Shown here piece by piece: positions 6,040 to 14,683 of a DNA stretch of 22,519 nt. A program made the translations under genes and the position numbers. The DNA lies in NCBI GenBank assembly GCA_035556215.1, contig DATMFI010000015.1:1-22519 (forward strand). The letters run 5' to 3'. The stretch comes from Palsa-892 sp035556215 (lineage in GTDB: Bacteria; Pseudomonadota; Alphaproteobacteria; Rhizobiales; Xanthobacteraceae). Position 1 is the first letter of the stretch. The number at the start of each line of letters is the position of its first letter. The notes under the pieces are model-generated. The model worked only from the letters and a program-made list of their open reading frames with translations, was not told the DNA's origin and did no database searches.

Positions 6040-6759
6040 ATGCGCGCCAAGGACGATTTCGACCCCCGGCGAGCCGCCAAGCGCCTCTTGCGCGAGACCG
6101 GCACTGGCGCGCTCGGGACGGTGGCGGCGGGCGGCGCGCCCTATGTCTCGCTTGTTACGGTGGCGTCGGATCCCGATGGCTCGCCCTTGTTATTGCTGTC
6201 GAAACTCGCGCTGCATACCGAAAACATCGGGCGCGACCATCGGGTGTCGCTGCTGCTCTCCGCCGATGTGAAAGCCGGCGATCCGCTGGCCGGCGTGCGG
6301 GTGAGCGTTTCGGGCACCATCGCCAAAACCGGAAATCCTTCCGCCAGGCGGCGCTTTCTCGCGCGCCATCCCCCGGCCAGGGGCTATGCGGAATTCCCGG
6401 ACTTCAATTTCTTCCGCATCGAGATGGAGCGGGCGCACCTCGTCGCCGGTTTCGGCCGCATCATTGATCTTTCGCCCGATGACCTGCGCACCTCGCTCGA
6501 CGGCGCCGGCCAGCTCGTCGCCGCCGAAGAGAGCGCGGTCAGCCACATGAACCAAGACCACCTCGATGCGATCGCGCTTTATGCGAAGAAGCTCGGCGAA
6601 ACCGCCGGCGACTGGCGCCTCGCATCGCTCGACCCCGAGGGCTGCGATCTCGTGCGCGGCGAGAAGGCCCGCCGCCTCGAATTTCCCGAGCGGGTGACGA
6701 CCGGCGAGACGCTGCGCAAGACGCTGGTCGAAATGGCGCGGGCGCTCCGCGCCGCCTGA
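6040..6759 (+). CDS. HugZ-like FMN-binding protein (pyridoxamine-phosphate-oxidase fold plus DUF2470)
   Basis: Predicted cytosolic protein of 239 residues. Residues about 8-145 form the split-barrel FMN-binding domain of the pyridoxamine 5'-phosphate oxidase-like superfamily (GTGALGTV, YVSLVTVASDPDGSPLLLLSKLALHTENI, and FFRIEMERAHLVAGFG). Residues about 160-239 form a DUF2470 domain (SHMNQDHLDAIALYA). This pairing is found in the HugZ haem-utilisation family and in many uncharacterised paralogues, so a haem role is only a possibility; no haem uptake genes or iron box are visible. I chose ATG 6040 because GAGG lies six bases before it. An earlier in-frame ATG at 5989 behind a G run would add 17 residues with no family features. 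It is divergent from chvI and lies in the same direction as pckA. Confidence 0.85.
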   Translation: MRAKDDFDPRRAAKRLLRETGTGALGTVAAGGAPYVSLVTVASDPDGSPLLLLSKLALHTENIGRDHRVSLLLSADVKAGDPLAGVRVSVSGTIAKTGNPSARRRFLARHPPARGYAEFPDFNFFRIEMERAHLVAGFGRIIDLSPDDLRTSLDGAGQLVAAEESAVSHMNQDHLDAIALYAKKLGETAGDWRLASLDPEGCDLVRGEKARRLEFPERVTTGETLRKTLVEMARALRAA

Positions 6760-6802
6760 GGCGCGGCCCGAATAGGCGCGGCCTGCCCAACGATCGTCAC
6801 TG

Positions 6803-6829
6803 CGGCGCAACATCGAAAATGCTGCGCCG
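6803..6829 (+). other. Hairpin downstream of the hugZ-like gene
   Basis: CGGCGCA (6803-6809) pairs with TGCGCCG (6823-6829), and inside a single mismatch CAT (6811-6813) pairs with ATG (6819-6821) around CGAAA. No T-tract follows, so this is a stability or processing hairpin rather than a clear terminator. Nearer the gene, GGCGCGGCC occurs twice (6760-6768 and 6775-6783). Confidence 0.5.
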
Positions 6830-6864
6830 GTAACCATGCCCGTTTCGCGAGCGCCTGTTTCCGC

Positions 6865-6892
6865 GCTACCGGAGACATGCTACCGGAGAGAT
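6865..6892 (+). repeat. Tandem 14-bp direct repeat in the pckA upstream region
   Basis: GCTACCGGAGACAT (6865-6878) is followed at once by GCTACCGGAGAGAT (6879-6892), 13 of 14 identical. It lies about 180 bases before the pckA start. Directly repeated half-sites are typical of OmpR-family regulators such as ChvI, but I cannot show binding; a simple duplication is equally possible. Confidence 0.6.
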
Positions 6893-6931
6893 GCAGACAG
6901 AAACGAAAACGATTTCCATTCCCGCATAAAC

Positions 6932-6957
6932 CTTCGCGGCACGCGAAGTCGGCCTTT
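6932..6957 (+). terminator. Possible terminator of the hugZ-like gene
   Basis: CTTCGCG (6932-6938) and CGCGAAG (6942-6948) form a perfect 7-bp stem with loop GCA. A T run (about 6954-6958) follows only after TCGGCC, so termination may be weak. The position, between the hugZ-like gene and the pckA promoter palindrome, suits a boundary between two transcripts. Confidence 0.45.
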
Positions 6958-6962
6958 TTGCT

Positions 6963-6999
6963 TTGTGAACTTCACAAGTTTTGGGGCGGCCATTAAGGT
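6963..6999 (+). promoter_or_regulatory. Palindromic operator and candidate promoter of pckA
   Basis: TTGTGAA-C-TTCACAA (6963-6977) is a perfect 15-bp palindrome about 95 bases upstream of the pckA start. Its right half TTCACA (6971-6976) could act as a -35 box, followed after 17 bases by TAAGGT (6994-6999) as a -10. A repressor or activator bound here would overlap the promoter. The inner TGTGA-N3-TCACA spacing does not fit CRP/FNR, which need N6 or TTGAT cores. PckR (LacI family) and ChvI are known to control pckA in rhizobia, but I cannot assign this site to either. Confidence 0.5.
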
Positions 7000-7038
7000 G
7001 CCGCGCTTCCGTAGCAATGAACACGGAAAGCGAGCCGT

Positions 7039-7054
7039 CTGCGCCGGGGCGCAG
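7039..7054 (+). other. Leader hairpin before pckA
   Basis: CTGCGC (7039-7044) pairs with GCGCAG (7049-7054) around CGGG. It ends six bases before the ribosome-binding site GGGAGAG at 7061-7067, so it could influence pckA translation or mRNA stability. Confidence 0.4.
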
Positions 7055-7071
7055 GGTTGAGGGAGAGTTTC

Positions 7072-8694
<1,623 letters not shown>

Positions 8695-8702
8695 TCAGAT
8701 CG

Positions 8703-9530
8703 TCATTCGGCAAAGCCGAGCGTGCGCACATTTATGTGTGGCGCCCGGTTTTGCGTTTCGCCGATGCTCGCCGCCGCTTCGACGGCGTTGGCCGCGCGCT
8801 GCTCGGGCCGCTTCGGCTGACGCGCCGAAACCTCGCGGGCGGAAGTTTGCCGTGTCGGCATCACTTTCAGCCCGCTGACCTTCTCGCGTGTCGCGCTGGA
8901 CAGACGCTTGCTGTCCTGCACCGGCACGAAATCCGAAAGCTTGTGCGCGGTACCCGGCGTGCCGCGGAAGACGACCGGACCCGTTTCGGTCATGACGATA
9001 TCGCCGGCGCGAAGCGTCGCGTCGTTGAGGTAATCGATATTCGCCGTGCCGGCCGGGCTGCGGCCGTTGCAGGTGCAGCCATCAACGAGCCGGTCACGAT
9101 AGACATAAGCGTTCGCGAGCGACGTGTAGCGCGCGCCGCGCGGCGAAACGGCGTTCTCGATATTGCTGCCGGCGAAGATTTCGGTCTGCGCCGTCGGGCA
9201 CATCGCCTGGCACGTCTTGGCGGGGGAGGCTTCGCCGGTCTTGGCGATCGGGAAATAACGGCCGTCGCAGGTGCGCACGCAGAACGAAACCTGCGGGCCG
9301 CCTTCGGCCGAGTGCACGCGGCCGTTATTGAGATCGGCGGGGTTCATCAGGCTGTCGGAAGGATCTTCGGCGGGGCTGCTGCGCGGGGCGGGTGGCGCAA
9401 TGGCGCGGCCGATGGCGTTGAAGATCGCGCCGAGCAGGCCGCCTTCGGCATGCGCAGGAGGCGGGGCGGCGGAAAGTGTCGCGAGGCTGATCGCGGCGGC
9501 TGCGAGAAATCCTGCTGAACTGCGATACAC
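8703..9530 (-). CDS. Secreted DUF2865 domain protein with six cysteines
   Basis: Function unknown. From GTG 9530 the protein is 275 residues: a signal peptide at 1-28 (hydrophobic AGFLAAAAISLATLSAAPP, then AHA before EGG), a Pro/Ser-rich linker to about 75, the conserved DUF2865 core at about 80-200 (VSFCVRTCDGRYFPI, LANAYVYRDRLVDGCTCNG), and a basic, low-complexity C-terminus. Cys84, 88, 107, 111, 152 and 154 (CxxxC, CxxxC, CxC) could form three disulfides or bind a metal in the periplasm. GTG 9530 is chosen since GAGG lies ahead at good spacing and it places the signal peptide at the N-terminus; the ATG at 9584 has no ribosome-binding site and gives an odd 18-residue extension. It converges on pckA. 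DUF2865 is mainly found in Hyphomicrobiales. Confidence 0.8.
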   Translation of the reverse strand: MYRSSAGFLAAAAISLATLSAAPPPAHAEGGLLGAIFNAIGRAIAPPAPRSSPAEDPSDSLMNPADLNNGRVHSAEGGPQVSFCVRTCDGRYFPIAKTGEASPAKTCQAMCPTAQTEIFAGSNIENAVSPRGARYTSLANAYVYRDRLVDGCTCNGRSPAGTANIDYLNDATLRAGDIVMTETGPVVFRGTPGTAHKLSDFVPVQDSKRLSSATREKVSGLKVMPTRQTSAREVSARQPKRPEQRAANAVEAAASIGETQNRAPHINVRTLGFAE

Positions 9531-9697
9531 GCCTGAACCTCGCCGAACCTGCCAGTGGAACCGGCACACGACGAAGTGTGCCATTGCCGCGTGACAACGT
9601 CGCGAAGGGCGAAAAGTTGCAGTTAAGATCCGGTCACCAGCGGGACGGAATGCAGCGATTCCGCCATTTCACCGGGGTGCCGGGGGAAGGGTTACGT

Positions 9698-9720
9698 AAA
9701 ATCAGCGCGAAAATCAGCGC
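9698..9720. repeat. Short 12-bp tandem duplication at the pyrE 3' end
   Basis: AAAATCAGCGC occurs at 9698-9708 and again at 9710-9720, a 12-base period. The unit includes the pyrE stop codon (TGA on the minus strand at 9714-9716), so the duplication leaves a second copy of the last codons downstream without changing the protein. The rest of the gap 9531-9713 shows the stem CGGAAT/ATTCCG (9646-9663) but no clear terminator for pyrE. Confidence 0.6.
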
Positions 9721-10310
9721 AGGAATTCTTCGGCCTTGAACAGCGCGGCAAAGCGCAGGCCTGCGGCGGCGAAGGCTTCGGCCGCGCCTTCCTGCCGGTC
9801 CACCATCGTGAAGACGAGGGCGATTTCGGCGCCGGTATCCTTTAGGGCCTCGACCGCCTTCAGCGCAGAGCCGCCGGTGGTGGTGACGTCCTCGATCACC
9901 GCGATGCGTTTACCGGCGAGCGACTCGTCCTTCATCAATCCTTCGATCAGAAGTTTCGCGCCGTGCTCCTTTGGCTGCTTGCGCACGAAGAAGGCATGCA
10001 CCGGCGAGTCGGTGAGGGCGCTTACCGCCGCCGCGGCCGACGCGATCGGCACCGCGCCCATCTCCAGGCCGCCGATATAGTCGAGTTCTTCCGCGGCTAG
10101 CGTGTCGAGCGTGAGTTGCGCCAGCAGCGCCGCGCCTTCGGCGTCCAGCATCGTCGGCTTGAGGTTGAAATAGAAGTCGCTCTTGCGGCCGGAGGCGAGC
10201 GTGACCTCGCCGCGCCCGAACGAGCGCTTGGCGATGATGTCGTGCAGCCGCGCGCGCGCCGCTTTCGGATCGGCGATCAGGCGGTGGGCGTGGGCGTTCG
10301 AGTTGCTCAT
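9714..10310 (-). CDS. pyrE: Orotate phosphoribosyltransferase
   Basis: Joins orotate to PRPP to give orotidine 5'-phosphate, the fifth step of pyrimidine synthesis, in the cytosol as a dimer. The protein has 198 residues. The PRPP-binding signature IEDVTTTGGSAL lies at 139-150; LASGRKSDFYFNLKP (38-52) and FFVRKQPKEHG (107-117, the flexible catalytic loop with Lys and His) are family motifs. ATG 10310 is chosen because it gives a normal-length protein; the open frame extends to 10397, into the end of polA. It lies 43 bases after polA in the same direction and is probably co-transcribed. Confidence 0.95.
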   Translation of the reverse strand: MSNSNAHAHRLIADPKAARARLHDIIAKRSFGRGEVTLASGRKSDFYFNLKPTMLDAEGAALLAQLTLDTLAAEELDYIGGLEMGAVPIASAAAAVSALTDSPVHAFFVRKQPKEHGAKLLIEGLMKDESLAGKRIAVIEDVTTTGGSALKAVEALKDTGAEIALVFTMVDRQEGAAEAFAAAGLRFAALFKAEEFLR

Positions 10311-10353
10311 GCGTATTCTTGCTCGCGGGTATTGGCCGAAGTGTTCGGACGAA

Positions 10354-13300
10354 TCAGTGGGCTTCTTCCCAATTGTCGGCGGCGCGCGCGTCGACATGCA
10401 ATGGAACAGACAGCGAAACTGCGGGGAAAGGTGCCTCCATCATCGTTTTTGCGACGAGGTCGAGTGTTTTTTCCACTTCCTTGTCCGGTACCTCGAACAC
10501 CAGTTCGTCATGCACTTGCAGTAACATTCGGGCATTGAGCTTCGCGGCCTTGAGCGCGCCTTCCATGCGGATCATGGCGCGGCGGATGATGTCGGCGGCG
10601 GTGCCCTGCAACCGCGCATTGATCGCGGCACGTTCCATGAAGCCGCGCATCGACGGATTGCTGTCGTTGATCGCGGGGTAGTGGCACTTGCGGCCGAACA
10701 GCGTCGTCACATAGCCGTGCTGTTTGCAGAAGGCTTTTGTCTCATCCATGTATTCGCGGATGCCGGGAAAGCGCTCGAAATATTTGCGGATGTAAGCGCC
10801 GGCCTCCTCGCGCGGGATGCTCAGCTGATTGGCAAGGCCGAAGGCCGAGATGCCGTAGATGATGCCGAAATTGATCGCTTTGGCGCGGCGGCGGATTTCG
10901 GGCGGCATGCCCTTCACCGGCACGCCGAACATTTCCGAGGCCGTCATCGCGTGAATGTCGAGCCCGTCGTGAAAGGCTTTGCGGAGCTGCGGGATGTTGG
11001 CGATCTCGGCCAGTAACCGCAACTCGATCTGCGAATAGTCGGCCGAAATCAGCTTCATGCCCTTGGGCGCGATGAAGGCGCGGCGGATCTTGCGGCCTTC
11101 CTCGGTGCGGATCGGGATGTTCTGCACGTTCGGATCGGACGAGGCGAGGCGGCCGGTTGGCGTTGCCGCAAGCGCATAGGAAGTGTGGACGCGGTTTTGC
11201 TTGTCCATATAGGCGGGCAGCGCGTCGGTATAGGTCGATTTCAGTTTCGTCAGCGAGCGCCAGGCCAGAATGAGCTTCGGCAGCTCATGGCCTTCCTCGG
11301 CGAGGTCTTCGAGCACGTTCGCCCGCGTCGACCATGCGCCGGTCGCGGTCTTGGTGCCGCCGGGAAGTTTCATCTTGCCGAACAGAATATCGCCGAGTTG
11401 CTTGGCGCTGCCCGGATTGAACCCTTCGCCCGCGACCTTCGCGATGTCCTGCTCGAGCTTGGCGGCGTTGGTCGCGAATTCGTTGGAAAGCCGCGCGAGA
11501 AGCGCGGGATCGATCATGATGCCGTTCCGCTCCATGCGCGCGAGCACGGTGACCAGCGGGCGCTCCAGCGTCTCGTAAACCGTGTGCATGCCCTCGGCGG
11601 TCATGCGGCCCTTGAAATATTGCCAGAGCCGGAGCGTGACGTCGGCGTCTTCCGCGGCATATTCGGTCGCCCTGGCAAGATCGACCTGATCGAAGCACAC
11701 CGAGGTTTTGCCCTTGCCCGCAACATCCGTGTAGGCGATCGGTGTGTGGCCAAGATGCCGCTCGGAAAGCTCATCCATGCCGTGCCGCTCGCGCCCCGCG
11801 TCGAGCGCGTAGGACATCAGCATCGTGTCGTCGAACGGCGTGACATCGATACCGTGCTGCGCCAGCATCACGAGATAATCGTATTTGAAATTATGCGCGA
11901 TCTTGAGGACGGAAGGATCCTCCAGCATCGGCTTCAGGACCTTGAGCGCCTTGCCGATCTCGATCTGCCCGTCCACCAGCCCGCCGCCGGAGAGAAGATC
12001 GCCCGTCGTCTTGTGCGACAGCGGGATGTAGCAGGCTTCATTGGGCGAAAGCGCGAGCGATATGCCGCACAGCTCGCAGTTCAACGGGTCGAGCGAAGTC
12101 GTTTCGGTGTCGAAGGCGACATAGCCCTGATCGGTCGCCTTGGCGACCCAGGCTTCCAGCCGCTTGAGATCGCTCACCGTCTCGTATTTCGAGCGATCGA
12201 CCTTGCCGCGCGCGAGCTTGGCGCGCGCTTCGGCAAGATTGATGGGGGTGAGCGCGCCCGTGCCGCCTTTGACCTTCGCGGGGGCGGCCGGGGCGGATTT
12301 CTTGGCGGGCTTGGGCTCCTCGCCGGAAACCTCCGCTTCGCCTTCGGCCTTCAGCTTGCCGATGACATCGCCGCCGGGCCGCAATTCCGGATCGGCTTCG
12401 ACGAGTTCGATGTTGGTGTCGGTTGCTTCCGCGACGCGCTTGGTCAGCGAGGTGAATTCCATCGCTTTCAGGAAGGCGATGATCTGCTTGCCGTTCGGGT
12501 CGCTCATGCGCAGATCGTCGAGCGGGATATGCACCGGCGCGTTGTCGTCGAGACGCACCAGCTTTTTCGAAATCCGCGCCTGTTCGGCGAACTCGATCAG
12601 CGACTGGCGGCGTTTCTCCTGCTTGATTTCGGAAGCGCGTGAAAGCAGCGTTTCGAGATCGCCGTATTCGTTGATGAGCTGCGCGGCCGTCTTGATGCCG
12701 ATGCCGGGCACGCCCGGCACGTTGTCGGTCGAATCGCCGGCGAGCGACTGCACTTCGACGACTTTCTCCGGCCCGACGCCGAATTTCTCCTCGACCTCCT
12801 TCGGGCCGATCCGCCGCTCGCGCCCCGGCATCGGATCGTACATCGTAATGCCCGGCCGGATGAGCTGCATCAGATCCTTGTCGCCGGCGACGATGGTGAC
12901 ATCCGCGCCTTCTTCGAGCGCGGTGCGGGCGTAGGTCGCGATCAGATCGTCGGCCTCGAAACCCTTCTCCTCGATCGGCACGAGACCGAAGGCGCGCACC
13001 GCGTCGCGCATCAGCGGAAACTGCGGGATGAGATCGGACGGCGGCTCGTCGCGGTTGGCTTTATACTTGTCGTAGATTTCGTTCCTGAACGTCTCGCCCG
13101 AGTGATCGAAGATGACGCCAAGATGCGTCGGCTTCACGCCTTCGAGGCCCTCGCGGAACAGCTTCCACAGCATGTTGCAGAAGAACATGATGGCGCCGGT
13201 CGGCAGGCCGTCGGAGCGCTTGAAGCCGTAGCCGGACTTGCTGTTCTGCGCCGCCTTGAACATCGCGAAATAGGCGCGGAAAATGTAGGACGAGCCATCG

Positions 13301-13464
13301 ACCAGGAAGATGTGATCGCGCCCATTGCCTGACGCCCTGGGCGCGGATTTCGTGGCAGGCTTCGCGGCTGCTTTTGCGGCAGGCTTTGCAGCAGACTTTG
13401 CAGCAGGCTTGGCGGAAACCTTGGCGGATTTGGCGGCGGTTCTTGCTTTCGGCTTGGCGGGCAT
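10354..13464 (-). CDS. polA: DNA polymerase I with a Lys/Ala-rich N-terminal tail
   Basis: Repair and lagging-strand polymerase, 1036 residues, some 100 more than Escherichia coli PolA. Residues 1-48 are a lysine/alanine/proline tail resembling histone H1. The 5'-3' exonuclease domain (about 50-340) has FLVDGSSYIFRAYFA, IVAGDKDLMQL and SLAGDSTDNVPGVPGIG. The 3'-5' proofreading domain (about 440-630) keeps its acidic residues (AFDTETTSLD, AHNFKYDYL, YAAEDADVTL), so proofreading is probably active. The polymerase domain has motif A (ISADYSQIELRLLA), motif B (RRRAKAINFGIIYG) and motif C (VHDELVFEV at about 984-992). The linker near 375-400 is also Lys/Pro/Ala-rich. ATG 13464 is the first start; no strong ribosome-binding site is seen. 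It lies 62 bases after the acyltransferase gene and 43 before pyrE. Confidence 0.97.
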   Translation of the reverse strand: MPAKPKARTAAKSAKVSAKPAAKSAAKPAAKAAAKPATKSAPRASGNGRDHIFLVDGSSYIFRAYFAMFKAAQNSKSGYGFKRSDGLPTGAIMFFCNMLWKLFREGLEGVKPTHLGVIFDHSGETFRNEIYDKYKANRDEPPSDLIPQFPLMRDAVRAFGLVPIEEKGFEADDLIATYARTALEEGADVTIVAGDKDLMQLIRPGITMYDPMPGRERRIGPKEVEEKFGVGPEKVVEVQSLAGDSTDNVPGVPGIGIKTAAQLINEYGDLETLLSRASEIKQEKRRQSLIEFAEQARISKKLVRLDDNAPVHIPLDDLRMSDPNGKQIIAFLKAMEFTSLTKRVAEATDTNIELVEADPELRPGGDVIGKLKAEGEAEVSGEEPKPAKKSAPAAPAKVKGGTGALTPINLAEARAKLARGKVDRSKYETVSDLKRLEAWVAKATDQGYVAFDTETTSLDPLNCELCGISLALSPNEACYIPLSHKTTGDLLSGGGLVDGQIEIGKALKVLKPMLEDPSVLKIAHNFKYDYLVMLAQHGIDVTPFDDTMLMSYALDAGRERHGMDELSERHLGHTPIAYTDVAGKGKTSVCFDQVDLARATEYAAEDADVTLRLWQYFKGRMTAEGMHTVYETLERPLVTVLARMERNGIMIDPALLARLSNEFATNAAKLEQDIAKVAGEGFNPGSAKQLGDILFGKMKLPGGTKTATGAWSTRANVLEDLAEEGHELPKLILAWRSLTKLKSTYTDALPAYMDKQNRVHTSYALAATPTGRLASSDPNVQNIPIRTEEGRKIRRAFIAPKGMKLISADYSQIELRLLAEIANIPQLRKAFHDGLDIHAMTASEMFGVPVKGMPPEIRRRAKAINFGIIYGISAFGLANQLSIPREEAGAYIRKYFERFPGIREYMDETKAFCKQHGYVTTLFGRKCHYPAINDSNPSMRGFMERAAINARLQGTAADIIRRAMIRMEGALKAAKLNARMLLQVHDELVFEVPDKEVEKTLDLVAKTMMEAPFPAVSLSVPLHVDARAADNWEEAH
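13321..13464 (-). repeat. Degenerate tandem repeat coding the PolA N-terminal tail
   Basis: The DNA repeats short units of about 12 bases (on the plus strand, variants of GCAGGCTTTGCAGCAGAC) that code for K-P/S-A-A steps such as KPAAKSAAKPAAKAAAKP. Ten lysines fall in the first 40 residues. Such tracts often change length by slippage. Confidence 0.7.
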
Positions 13465-13526
13465 GGCCGCACGATGCCGAAATGAGGCCGCTCCGACAAC
13501 CCTGAAACGAAGGTTTTACAGCGGAC

Positions 13527-14561
13527 TTATTCGGCCGGTTGCAGCACCGGCCGGCGCGGCGTCTCGACGCGGAAGGCCTGCGGGCGCTCGAACAGGAACG
13601 AAAGCCGCGTCCCGCGCACCAGCACGTAGAGCAGGAGCGGCAGAACGACGCCCATTGCCGTCACGATCAGCGAGACGGTGCCGAGGTCGTGAATGAAACC
13701 GAATTTCAAAAGCAGCGTGCGGGTCGCCGCCATCGGCAGAAAGAAAGCCAGATACACCGCGATTGAATGCTCGCCGGCAAAGCGCAGCGCGTTGAGGAGA
13801 TGGAACTTCTCGAGCAACGCCGCGATCGAAACGATCGCCAGCGCACCGGCTGCACCCAGAACGAGCGAGACGGCGGGCAGCATTGCAAAGCCGCCATGCA
13901 CCAACAGGCCGTTGACAGCCGCCCACGCCGCGAGGCCGAGCAGCGCGAGCTTCGGCCGCGCCTGCGCTTTCGCGGCCAGCACGAACACATAGGACGCGAG
14001 CCAGTAGCCCGCGAAGAAATAGACATAGCGCGAAGCGAATTCGTCGATCACCGTCCAGCCGGTATCGATCTTCAAACTCTCCAGCACGGCCGCGGCAATG
14101 AATACGGCGGCCGGCGGCAAAAAGCGCGTTAGCCGCGTCGTCAGCGCGAAAATCGGCAGCAGATAAATGAACCACAGCGTGCCGAACGGCTCGATGAAGG
14201 CGAAGAGATATTCACGCACAACACCGGCCGCGCCCGCGTCATGCGCGATGCCCGGCGCGCGGAAGACGAACTGGATCGTCACCCACAGCACATAGAAGTA
14301 GATGAAGTGCACGGCGCGCCGGTCGAGAAAGCTGCGCCATTCGCGGCCGATGACCCGCGACAGGAACAGGCCCGAGATCAGGAAGAAGTCGGGCATGCGG
14401 AACGGCCGCGCGAATTCGACGAAGTGGTGCAGCCAGCCGGTTTCGCCCGCCGCCTTCTCGACACCGAGCGTAGAGTGCATCATCACCACCATGACGATGC
14501 AGATGCCCTTGGCGTAATCGACCCAATCGACGCGCGCGGGGTGGGAAACGGCGGGGTTCAT
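13527..14561 (-). CDS. Acyltransferase family 3 integral membrane protein
   Basis: Predicted inner-membrane O-acyltransferase (acyl-transf_3/OafA-type family) of 344 residues with about ten hydrophobic segments. The N-terminus VDWVDYAKGICIVMVVMMHS carries the family His at about 29, and ARPFRMPDFFLISGLFLSR (about 51-69) is the second signature with Arg55. Members acetylate or succinylate surface polysaccharides, periplasmic glucans or lipids; the substrate cannot be told here, and no polysaccharide cluster is adjacent. It could share a transcript with polA and pyrE downstream. The start ATG 14561 has GAG about eight bases ahead and gives the normal family N-terminus. It is divergent from hrpB. 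Confidence 0.88.
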   Translation of the reverse strand: MNPAVSHPARVDWVDYAKGICIVMVVMMHSTLGVEKAAGETGWLHHFVEFARPFRMPDFFLISGLFLSRVIGREWRSFLDRRAVHFIYFYVLWVTIQFVFRAPGIAHDAGAAGVVREYLFAFIEPFGTLWFIYLLPIFALTTRLTRFLPPAAVFIAAAVLESLKIDTGWTVIDEFASRYVYFFAGYWLASYVFVLAAKAQARPKLALLGLAAWAAVNGLLVHGGFAMLPAVSLVLGAAGALAIVSIAALLEKFHLLNALRFAGEHSIAVYLAFFLPMAATRTLLLKFGFIHDLGTVSLIVTAMGVVLPLLLYVLVRGTRLSFLFERPQAFRVETPRRPVLQPAE

Positions 14562-14572
14562 CGGTTATCTCG

Positions 14573-14615
14573 AATCCAACTGGATTGAATCGATAACTGT
14601 CCCATTTCGGGACAG
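14573..14615. promoter_or_regulatory. Two palindromes in the acyltransferase/hrpB divergent spacer
   Basis: AATCCA-AC-TGGATT (14573-14586) and CTGTCCC-ATTTC-GGGACAG (14597-14615) are both perfect inverted repeats in the 122-base spacer that must contain both promoters. The first starts 12 bases from the acyltransferase start. They may be operators or, in the transcripts, leader hairpins. Confidence 0.5.
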
Positions 14616-14683
14616 GAGCTTCCTTCGCTATAAACCGTCGCAAACGCCATGCCGCACGAAGCTTTGCTCTACCAGCAGAAAAC

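Noticed and set aside
6963..6977. CRP/FNR site before pckA
   Set aside because: The TGTGA and TCACA halves are separated by three bases rather than six.
9646..9663. CGGAAT/ATTCCG hairpin as the pyrE terminator
   Set aside because: No T-tract follows on the minus strand; the stem is short and may be chance.
11185..12642. 485-codon frame opposite polA
   Set aside because: Antisense shadow of a complete PolA; His/Arg/Leu-rich composition without domains.
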